DNA of 12,108 nt from Propionibacteriaceae bacterium. GTDB lineage: Bacteria > Actinomycetota > Actinomycetes > Propionibacteriales > Propionibacteriaceae. The notes below the pieces were generated by a model. That model made no database searches, was not told where the DNA came from, and was given only the letters and a program-made list of their open reading frames with translations. A program made the translations under genes and the position numbers. Of this stretch, positions 6,710-12,108 are shown in pieces. The first letter of the stretch is position 1; each line of letters starts with the position of its first letter. The stretch spans positions 33,587-45,694 of the forward strand of contig PMBM01000070.1 in NCBI GenBank assembly GCA_003153855.1, in the 5' to 3' direction.

Positions 6710-7909
6710 CTACCGTACGGAGCTGGCCGGCGCCACGAACGTGTTGCACACGGAGACCTTGGTCGAGGCCAGGCCGAGCTGCATCCAGTACTGCCGGTCG
6801 TCGGCCAGGCCGTGGTTGCCGTCGATGTCCGCCTTGCCGCTCAACGTGTCGTCGCCGACCGCCCGGATGGTCGCTGCGACGTTCGCGAGGTCCTGCTGGG
6901 TGAGCCCGGCCGACTTGGACACGGATCGGATGAACAGGCCTGACAGGCAGTCGGCCTGCATCTCGCCGCGGCGCGACCAGTCGTTCGCCTCGGCCTTGGT
7001 CGTGGCGTTCCCCTCCAGCCCGTTGAACGCGATGAGGATGCCGGTCCGCGCTTGGATGGCATGTCCGAACTCGTGCGCGATGATCGTCTCGACGACGAAC
7101 CGGGACTTCTGGATGTCGCTCGGCAGGATCGACGGCAGGTCGGTCGCGTAGTAGATCTTCTGATCGGCCCCGCAGTAGAAAGCGTTCTGCGTCTCGGTCT
7201 TGCCGCAGCCGGTGGTGATCGGCGCCGAGTAGATGAGCACGGGAGGACGCGGCAGCTGGAACCCGGCCTGTGTCACGGGCTGGTTCCATACCGTCATCAG
7301 GCAGCCGACCAGCTTCGTCATGTACGTCTCGAGCTCCGCCGAGCTCGCGGTCGTGAGGTCGATGGCCGCGACCTGGCACAGCGTGGGGCCGGGGACGGTC
7401 TGCGCGTAGATCGCGTCGTTGGCCACCGTGTCCTTCGCCTCGCCGACCGTGGTGACGGTCGGCAGCGCCGGCGGGTTCAGGTCCGGCGCGGGCGGGGTGT
7501 AGCTCTCGTTGACGTAGCCACCCGCCTGGTTGGAACCGCCCGCGAGCGCGTTGATCACGGCGATACCCATCCCGAGCAGGACGACGATGCCGACGACCGC
7601 CAGGATGACCTTGCTACCACCTCCGCGACGGCGTTGCGGCTGCAACCCCGTCGGGTAGCCGAACTGGGTCGGAGGTGCCGGGACCATGGACGGGCCGGGA
7701 GCGTACTGCTGGGCTGCGGGAGGCTGGTACGAGCCGGGCGCGGGCTGGTACGACGGCGCGGGCTGCCACGACGGCGCCTGCTGGTACGGACTCGGCTGCT
7801 GCCATCCGGGGGTGGACGCGGGCTGCTGCCACGCCGGACGGTTTGCGGAGCCGGGCGCCTGCCACTGGCCCTGCTGGCCGGGCCACGAACCGTATGGAGA
7901 CTGCGTCAC
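6710..7909 (-). CDS. Membrane-anchored neutral zinc metallopeptidase, short-tail paralogue
   Basis: The 399-residue product has a cytoplasmic P/Q/Y/W-rich low-complexity tail (1-about 90), a basic patch (QRRRGGGSK), one membrane helix (about 101-121), a Pro-rich stalk, and an exported peptidase domain resembling the YpfJ-like neutral zinc metallopeptidases (PF04228 type). The zinc-binding HEFGH is at 279-283, and EMQADC (Glu316 to Cys321) fits the family's downstream ELQADC motif, with Glu316 the probable third ligand. Six ectodomain cysteines (178, 203, 235, 246, 321, 388) are shared with the upstream paralogue and suggest disulfides outside the membrane. Orientation is N-in, C-out by the positive-inside rule. 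The start is the GTG at 7909: TACCCT ends six bases upstream, there is no Shine-Dalgarno, and the N-terminus VTQ resembles the paralogue's VTH. The natural substrate is unknown. Confidence 0.9.
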   Translation of the reverse strand: MTQSPYGSWPGQQGQWQAPGSANRPAWQQPASTPGWQQPSPYQQAPSWQPAPSYQPAPGSYQPPAAQQYAPGPSMVPAPPTQFGYPTGLQPQRRRGGGSKVILAVVGIVVLLGMGIAVINALAGGSNQAGGYVNESYTPPAPDLNPPALPTVTTVGEAKDTVANDAIYAQTVPGPTLCQVAAIDLTTASSAELETYMTKLVGCLMTVWNQPVTQAGFQLPRPPVLIYSAPITTGCGKTETQNAFYCGADQKIYYATDLPSILPSDIQKSRFVVETIIAHEFGHAIQARTGILIAFNGLEGNATTKAEANDWSRRGEMQADCLSGLFIRSVSKSAGLTQQDLANVAATIRAVGDDTLSGKADIDGNHGLADDRQYWMQLGLASTKVSVCNTFVAPASSVR

Positions 7910-7915
7910 GCGGTC

Positions 7916-7921
7916 AGGGTA
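7916..7921 (-). promoter_or_regulatory. Predicted -10 of the short-tail metallopeptidase
   Basis: TACCCT on the minus strand fits TAnnnT and leaves six bases to the GTG start, so the transcript would be leaderless. I see no good -35. If real, the gene has its own promoter besides possible read-through from the upstream paralogue. Confidence 0.4.
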
Positions 7922-7947
7922 GCGGGCCAGAGTCGCATCTCGACAGG

Positions 7948-7961
7948 GTTCGGTTGCGAAC
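7948..7961. repeat. GTTCG/CGAAC inverted repeat between the two metallopeptidases
   Basis: GTTCG and CGAAC are perfect 5-bp arms around GTTG, placed just after the stop of the long-tail paralogue and about 27 bp upstream of the predicted -10 of the short-tail one. It could be a weak hairpin terminator. Its GTTC...GAAC half-sites also match those of the phased array upstream of the other paralogue, with a wider centre, which allows a shared regulator. Confidence 0.35.
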
Positions 7962-7965
7962 TGTG

Positions 7966-9672
7966 TCAGCGGACTTCGTTGGCCGCGGCGGTGAAGGTGT
8001 TGCACACGTTCACGGCGGTCGATGCGAGGCCCAGCTGCATCCAGTACTTGCGCGTCGTCCCCAGGCCGTGACCACCGTCGACACCGGAGTTCTTGCTCAG
8101 CGAGTCGTCGCCGAAAGAGATCATGAGGGCCGCGATGTTGTCGAGGTCCTGCTGGGAGATCCCGGCCGACTTCGACACGGACCTGATGAACAGTCCGGCG
8201 AGGCAGTCGGCCTGAAGCTCCGTACGACGGGACCAGTCGTTGGACTCCGCCTGGCTGCTCGCCGCGTCGCCGAGGCTGTGGGCAGCGGTGAGGATGCCGG
8301 TACGGGCCTGGACCGCGTGGCCGAACTCGTGCGCCACGATCACCTCGACGATGAACCGCGACGAGCGCAGCTCCATGGGGATGGCCTGCGGCAGGTCGGT
8401 CGCGTAGTAGATCTTCTGGTCAGACCCGCAGTACGCCGCGTTGAGCGTCGGGAGCTTCCCGCACGAGGTCGAGATGGCCGCCGAGTAGACGACCACCGGG
8501 GGCCGCGGCATCTGGAACCCGGCAGCCGAGACCGTGACGTCCCAGACCCGCATGAGGCAGGCCACCACGTCGCTCATGTGGCTCTGGAGCTCGGCCTCGC
8601 TCGCGGCGGACAGGTCGATCGCGGTCACAGTGCACCTGGTCGGGTTCGGGACGCTCTGCAGGTACAGCGTGCTGGCCGTCACGGTGTCATGGGCCGTCGC
8701 CTCGTTCGTCACCTTCGGCAGGCTCGGCGGCTGCGGGTTGGGCGCCGGGGGCACGTACGAGGAGTTGGCGTAGCCGGACGTCGTGATCGCGCTCACGATC
8801 GGGACCGCCACCCCGACGACGATGGCCATCGAGAGCAGGACCAGCAGCACCCTCCCCGCGAAGCGCTTCTTCGGGGGCGCCGGCGGCGGGTAGGGGTATG
8901 TGGAGGGCTGGAAACCGTACTGACCGTACGGACCGGCCGGGGGCTGCTGACTGCCCTGGTAGCCGGTCCCGTACTGGGGTGGCGCCCACGAGGGCGTCGC
9001 CTGCCAGGCCGACGGCGCCGGAGGGAGCCCGACCGCGCGGTTGGGCTGTCCGTAGGGCGCTCCGTACGTAGGGGTCGCCGACGGTTGCTGCCCGTAGTGA
9101 GCCCCTGGGTAACCCGCTCCCTGCTGGAAGTAGGCCGGGTTCTGCGGAGCTTGCTGCGGGTAAGCAGGCGGTTGCTGCGGCCCGTACGTAGGCGACTGAG
9201 GCTGGTACGGGTACGAGGGCGCCTGGGGTCCGTAGGCGTAGTACGCCGGCTGCTGGCCGTACGGGGCTTGGGGCTGCTGCCCGTACGGGGCTTGGGGCTG
9301 TTGCGGGTATGCAGGCGGCTGCCGTGGGTACGTGGGCTGCTGCTGTGCGTACGGGGACTGGGGTTGCACGAACGAGGGGGCCTGTACGGGCGGGACCTGG
9401 CTCGGGGCTGTGGCCTGCTGAGGCTGGCCCTGCCACGGGGATGCCGGACCCGGATCCGCACGCGCAGGCGTGGGTGCAGGAGTTTGCGGCGGCTGCCAGG
9501 CCTGCGCGGACTGCGGGGTCGCGGTTGCGGACAGGGCGTCAGCCGCTGGTGCCTGCGGTACGGACCGACCTGGCCACGCAGGAGTGGCCGACGCGGGCGC
9601 CGGCGACGGTGGCGGGCTCGCGGCAGGCGGAGAGGCCTGCCATGGCGGGGAACCCTGTGGCGGGTGGGTCAC
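7966..9672 (-). CDS. Membrane-anchored neutral zinc metallopeptidase, long-tail paralogue
   Basis: The 568-residue product has the same plan as its downstream neighbour. A very long P/Q/A/Y/G-rich cytoplasmic tail (1-about 266) contains repeated PYGQQPQA and QQPPAYPQQ-like units. A basic patch (PKKRFAGR) precedes one membrane helix (about 273-295), then come a Pro-rich stalk and an exported peptidase domain with HEFGH (448-452) and ELQADC (Glu485, Asp489). Six cysteines (347, 372, 404, 415, 490, 557) each lie exactly 169 residues after their counterparts in the paralogue, and both proteins end at matching positions, so the ectodomains align without indels. I prefer the GTG at 9672 over the in-frame GTG at 9678 because TAGTCT ends seven bases upstream, fitting a leaderless transcript; only two residues are at stake. 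The two genes look like a tandem duplication, 56 bp apart. The substrate is unknown. Confidence 0.9.
   Translation of the reverse strand: MTHPPQGSPPWQASPPAASPPPSPAPASATPAWPGRSVPQAPAADALSATATPQSAQAWQPPQTPAPTPARADPGPASPWQGQPQQATAPSQVPPVQAPSFVQPQSPYAQQQPTYPRQPPAYPQQPQAPYGQQPQAPYGQQPAYYAYGPQAPSYPYQPQSPTYGPQQPPAYPQQAPQNPAYFQQGAGYPGAHYGQQPSATPTYGAPYGQPNRAVGLPPAPSAWQATPSWAPPQYGTGYQGSQQPPAGPYGQYGFQPSTYPYPPPAPPKKRFAGRVLLVLLSMAIVVGVAVPIVSAITTSGYANSSYVPPAPNPQPPSLPKVTNEATAHDTVTASTLYLQSVPNPTRCTVTAIDLSAASEAELQSHMSDVVACLMRVWDVTVSAAGFQMPRPPVVVYSAAISTSCGKLPTLNAAYCGSDQKIYYATDLPQAIPMELRSSRFIVEVIVAHEFGHAVQARTGILTAAHSLGDAASSQAESNDWSRRTELQADCLAGLFIRSVSKSAGISQQDLDNIAALMISFGDDSLSKNSGVDGGHGLGTTRKYWMQLGLASTAVNVCNTFTAAANEVR
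9257..9304 (-). repeat. 24-bp in-frame tandem repeat (two copies) in the long-tail peptidase
   Basis: Units 9257-9280 and 9281-9304 differ by one base and encode two copies of an eight-residue P/Y/G/Q/A unit (PYGQQPQA, in circular order) in the cytoplasmic tail. The near identity at DNA level suggests a recent slippage or unequal-crossover duplication in a tail otherwise built of degenerate versions of the same motif. Confidence 0.85.
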
Positions 9673-9679
9673 GGCCACC

Positions 9680-9685
9680 AGACTA
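9680..9685 (-). promoter_or_regulatory. Predicted -10 of the long-tail metallopeptidase
   Basis: TAGTCT on the minus strand fits TAnnnT and lies seven bases before the preferred GTG start, giving a leaderless transcript. No clear -35 is seen 16-18 bp upstream (about 9702-9708), which suits a promoter that needs an activator. The phased repeat array begins about 16-20 bp further upstream. Confidence 0.4.
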
Positions 9686-9723
9686 CTGACCGCCCCAATC
9701 GCTCCGGATCTTCATGGCACTTC

Positions 9724-9817
9724 GTTCAGAACCCTGTCATCTGGTTCAGAAACAGCGTCGATCCGGCTCGGAACAGCGTCGACCCGAGGAGAACTGCTCG
9801 ATCGTGTTCAGAACAGC
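9724..9817. promoter_or_regulatory. Five phased GTTC-N-GAAC-type elements, probable regulator-binding array
   Basis: The AAC of the GAAC half-site recurs at 9730, 9751, 9772, 9792 and 9812, that is every 20-21 bp or two helical turns. Copies at 9724 and 9806 are perfect GTTCAGAAC palindromes, and the latter extends to TGTTCAGAACA. The one at 9744 has one extra A, that at 9766 is GCTCGGAAC, and that at 9786 keeps only the right half (GAGGAGAAC). Four of the five continue as AACAGC or AACTGC, and two share AACAGCGTCGA. The array fills the space between the predicted promoters of the long-tail peptidase and the DUF2207 gene and ends five bases before the latter's -35. Same-face spacing suggests cooperative binding by a dimeric regulator acting on both genes; that role is inference. 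The repeat pattern itself is plain. Confidence 0.65.
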
Positions 9818-9821
9818 AACC

Positions 9822-9849
9822 TTCACACGGACTCTGCTGAGGATAGGAT
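9822..9849 (+). promoter_or_regulatory. Predicted promoter of the DUF2207 gene
   Basis: TTCACA (9822-9827; five of six bases match TTGACA), a 16-bp spacer, and TAGGAT (9844-9849; TAnnnT) form the best sigma-A-like promoter in the window. Transcription would start near 9856, leaving a leader of about 36 bases with the Shine-Dalgarno CGGAGGA (9878-9884). Confidence 0.6.
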
Positions 9850-9891
9850 CGCGCCGTCGCGGAGCGGCACGGAGAGTCGGAGGACAAAAGC

Positions 9892-11562
9892 ATGGGTTCT
9901 TGGCGCAGACGGCTGCTCGCGGGAGCAGCCCTGGTGGGAGTCCTGACCCTGGTCGCCGCTCCGGCGCACGCGGACGGCGAGAAGGCCGCCACGTACGTCG
10001 TTGACGGGTCCCTGCGTGCGGACGGAACGCTGACCGTCTCGGAGACGATCACGTTCGACGGTGCCGCACCTGCAACCCTGACCCAGCGGCTCGCGACCTT
10101 CCGCGACGAGGCGAACGACGTCCGGTACACGTACGCGATCAGGGACATCAAGGCCGTCTCCGACGCGAAGGACCTCGGCGCCACCGTGACGACCGACGGC
10201 GGCTACACCGTGATCTCCGTGCCGACCGGGTCGGTGACGCAGCTGACGATCTCGTACGCCGTGAGCGGCGCCACCACGCGCTCCGACGACGGCATGGTCG
10301 ACTTCTCGTGGCGGGTCCTGCAGGGCCTGTCCGTACCGGTGGTGACCGTCTCCGGCTCCATCGGCTCGCAGGCGCTCGCCCGTGACTACACCTGCGTGTC
10401 CGGACCGCCGACGGCGACCGAGACGTGCGGGATGTTCTCCGGCGGCACCCACGACACGAAGGCACTCCAGTTCAGCGACGGCCCTCGCGGACAGGGTGAG
10501 GTCGTCACCGTCGGCATGCGGTTCGACAGTGGTCTCGTGACCGTCACCGAGGACAAGACGGTGATGTGGACGCTCGACCGTGCGTTCACGCCCGGGCTCG
10601 CTCAGCTGCTGTCGGCGCTCGCGGCTCTCGTGATCGGCGCCATCGTCATCTGGTTGCTTCACCGTCGCGCCGGCCGTGATGCAGCCTCGGCGCGGCCCCA
10701 GACCGTGGCCCAGTTCGTACCGGTCGGCGCCGGGGAGTCCGACTTCCAGGTGGTCGACGGCGTACGGCCCGGTCACGTCGGCACCATCGCCGACGAGCAT
10801 GTCGACCCCCTCGACATCATCGGGACGATCCTCGACCTCTCCGTCCGCGGCCACCTGCTCATCACGCAGCTCCCGCCGCAGAACGGGTTCACCGACTGGA
10901 TGCTGACGCGCCGCGCGGGCGGCGACGAGGTCGTACCGTTCGAGACCCGGCTGCTCGACGCGATCGCGCCGGCCGGCGGCGAGACGAGGGTGTCGCAGCT
11001 CGCGGCCAGCGTCGTACCGGCGGTCGCCGCGGTGCAGAGCGACATGTACGACGAGGTCGTCGCGCGTGGCTGGTTCTCGCGGAGGCCTGACAAGGTACGG
11101 GCGTTCTGGGCCCGCATCGCCTGGATCTTCCTCGGCGTCGCCGTCGTCGTCCTGCTACTCCTGGTGGCGTTCACCACGTTCGGCCTGCTCGGGCTCGCGC
11201 TGCTCGCGCCGGCGCTCGGCCTGCTGTTCGTCGGGCAGGAGATGCCGGCGCGCACGTCCAGCGGCACCGCGCTCCTCGGCGGGCTGCGGGCCCTCGCGAT
11301 GGACCTCGACACGAAGCCGACCGACCAGCTCCCCAAGGGCAAGGAGTACGACACGATCTCGCGGATCCTGCCGTACGCAGTCGTCCTCGGCGGCTGGGAG
11401 CGCTGGCTGCAGGTACTCGTGGAGAACGATGACGACGAGGGCGTGGCTGACCCGACGGACCTGTCCTGGTACCACGCGCCCGACGACTGGCACCTCCAGC
11501 AGCTGCCCGCCTCGCTCGACGCGTTCGTCAACGCAGCCCGGGGGCGTCTCTTCGCTCGCTGA
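9892..11562 (+). CDS. DUF2207 domain membrane protein
   Basis: The 556-residue product begins with a signal peptide (basic RRR, hydrophobic 9-22, cleavage probably after AHA at 27). A beta-rich exported domain follows (about 28-232) with two cysteines (168, 179). One membrane helix (about 235-257) leads to a cytoplasmic segment (about 258-405) with the family-like VDPLDIIGTILDLSVRGHLL (304-323). A hairpin of two membrane helices follows (about 409-428 and 429-449), then a cytoplasmic C-terminal domain with GGLRALAMDL and LPYAVVLGGWERW (493-505). DUF2207 proteins have no established biochemical function. Unlike many relatives, this one lacks a Gly/Ser-rich C-terminal tail. The ATG is supported by the Shine-Dalgarno CGGAGGA seven bases upstream. 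It is divergent from the metallopeptidase pair across a shared regulatory region, so a joint envelope role is possible, but that is inference. Confidence 0.9.
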   Translation: MGSWRRRLLAGAALVGVLTLVAAPAHADGEKAATYVVDGSLRADGTLTVSETITFDGAAPATLTQRLATFRDEANDVRYTYAIRDIKAVSDAKDLGATVTTDGGYTVISVPTGSVTQLTISYAVSGATTRSDDGMVDFSWRVLQGLSVPVVTVSGSIGSQALARDYTCVSGPPTATETCGMFSGGTHDTKALQFSDGPRGQGEVVTVGMRFDSGLVTVTEDKTVMWTLDRAFTPGLAQLLSALAALVIGAIVIWLLHRRAGRDAASARPQTVAQFVPVGAGESDFQVVDGVRPGHVGTIADEHVDPLDIIGTILDLSVRGHLLITQLPPQNGFTDWMLTRRAGGDEVVPFETRLLDAIAPAGGETRVSQLAASVVPAVAAVQSDMYDEVVARGWFSRRPDKVRAFWARIAWIFLGVAVVVLLLLVAFTTFGLLGLALLAPALGLLFVGQEMPARTSSGTALLGGLRALAMDLDTKPTDQLPKGKEYDTISRILPYAVVLGGWERWLQVLVENDDDEGVADPTDLSWYHAPDDWHLQQLPASLDAFVNAARGRLFAR

Positions 11563-11597
11563 GGTCCGCGCCACGGGAGCGGTCTCGATAGTGTCCT

Positions 11598-11611
11598 TCG
11601 TGTCGACACGA
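11598..11611. promoter_or_regulatory. Perfect 14-bp palindrome before the SDR gene
   Basis: TCGTGTCGACACGA is fully self-complementary and directly abuts the AGGAGG Shine-Dalgarno of the SDR gene (they share the base at 11611). It lies in the 58-bp gap after DUF2207, a few bases downstream of a TAGTGT (11589-11594) that could be a -10. The position suits a repressor operator overlapping the transcription start. No -35 is visible, so read-through from the DUF2207 gene is also possible. Confidence 0.45.
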
Positions 11612-11620
11612 GGAGGACGC

Positions 11621-12108
11621 ATGAGCCGCAGGTTCGTCGTGACCGGAGGCGGTACGGGCATCGGGTATGCCTGCGCCGAGCGCCTGTGCGTCGAGGCGCC
11701 CCGACTACACCTTGTGGGTCGCCGCAAGGAGGTCCTCGCTGACGCCGCGGCCAGGCTCGTGATCGCCGGTGCGGCCCAGGTGACGATCCACCCGTGCGAC
11801 CTCACGGACGCCGCGGCCGTGGAGGTGCTCGCTCAAGATCTCTACGGTGACCCGATCGACGGCCTCGTGCTGGCGGCCGGAGGCAACTGGTCCGGCGAGG
11901 GAGAGGGACTGGCCAAGGTCGCCTCCGAGTGGCGCGCGAACTTCGAGGGCAACACGATGACGACGGTGCTCGTCACCGAGGCACTGCTCGGGCAGCTGGC
12001 GCGTCCGGAGGGCCGGATCGTGGCGATCTCGTCGATCGCGGGGATCCGCGGCTCGGGCTCGTACGGAGGGGCGAAGGCCGCGGTACATGGCTGGATGTGG
12101 TGGATGGC
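11621..12108 (+). CDS. Short-chain dehydrogenase/reductase (SDR), 3' end cut by window
   Basis: The frame is open from the ATG at 11621 to the window end (162 codons), after a strong AGGAGG four bases upstream. The Rossmann glycine motif TGGGTGIG is at residues 8-15. Arg34-Arg35 at the end of the second strand point to NADP(H) rather than NAD(H). Asp60 is in the CDL position that contacts adenine, and AAGGN (85-89) replaces the usual NAG. Asn111, Ser138, Tyr148 and Lys152 (ISSIAG, then SYGGAK) form the classical SDR catalytic set. About two thirds of a typical 230-250 residue SDR is present. The substrate cannot be told from sequence. Confidence 0.92.
   Translation, partial: MSRRFVVTGGGTGIGYACAERLCVEAPRLHLVGRRKEVLADAAARLVIAGAAQVTIHPCDLTDAAAVEVLAQDLYGDPIDGLVLAAGGNWSGEGEGLAKVASEWRANFEGNTMTTVLVTEALLGQLARPEGRIVAISSIAGIRGSGSYGGAKAAVHGWMWWM

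Noticed and set aside
9724..9817. LexA/SOS boxes
   Set aside because: Actinobacterial SOS boxes are GAAC-N4-GTTC; here the half-sites are in the opposite order (GTTC-N-GAAC), and adjacent units put GAAC and GTTC about 11 bases apart.
7675..9840. A 721-codon open frame on the plus strand opposite both metallopeptidases
   Set aside because: It is antisense to two convincing genes, Arg/Gly-rich without any domain, and explained by high GC and the repeated Pro/Gln/Tyr codons of the real frame.

Overview
The window is a GC-rich actinobacterial chromosome segment with housekeeping genes at the left and centre and a less usual envelope-protease locus at the right. The actinobacterial assignment rests on the CarD-IspD-IspF gene order, an actinobacterial-type protein O-mannosyltransferase divergent from rsmI (an arrangement also found in mycobacteria), frequent GTG starts, several apparently leaderless genes, and Pro/Gln/Tyr-rich cytoplasmic tails on membrane proteins. 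The strong liking for CGTAC/GTACG strings makes me think of Nocardioidaceae or relatives such as Aeromicrobium, but that is an impression, not a demonstration.

Left part (1-2865, minus strand): a 21-bp tandem repeat at the window edge, a protein O-mannosyltransferase, and a NYN-type nuclease-fold protein with a C-terminal LOTUS/OST-HTH-like domain. The NYN gene is divergent from rsmI across a 41-bp gap that holds a perfect 6-3-6 palindrome.

Centre (2907-6611, plus strand): rsmI (16S rRNA 2'-O-methyltransferase), then a PRPP-synthetase-family gene from its own apparent leaderless promoter. This Prs has altered residues at several positions that are normally conserved in ATP and ribose-5-phosphate binding. 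A hairpin and a 213-bp gap follow, then the translationally coupled run carD-ispD-ispF: the RNA-polymerase-binding regulator CarD and two enzymes of the MEP isoprenoid pathway. An inverted repeat brackets the carD ribosome-binding site and reaches into its start codon.

Right part (6710-12108): two tandem minus-strand paralogues of membrane-anchored neutral zinc metallopeptidases. Their ectodomains align without a single indel over about 268 residues, while their cytoplasmic P/Q/Y-rich tails differ greatly in length (about 98 versus 270 residues). They are divergent from a DUF2207 membrane protein. The 219-bp region between them holds five phased copies of a GTTC-N-GAAC-type element spaced 20-21 bp, lying between the two predicted promoters. 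This is the most interesting non-coding signal in the window. A short-chain dehydrogenase/reductase gene, cut by the window end, follows DUF2207 behind a perfect 14-bp palindrome.

I see no tRNA, rRNA, insertion sequence, prophage gene or CRISPR array. All motif comparisons, alignments and promoter calls were made by eye.
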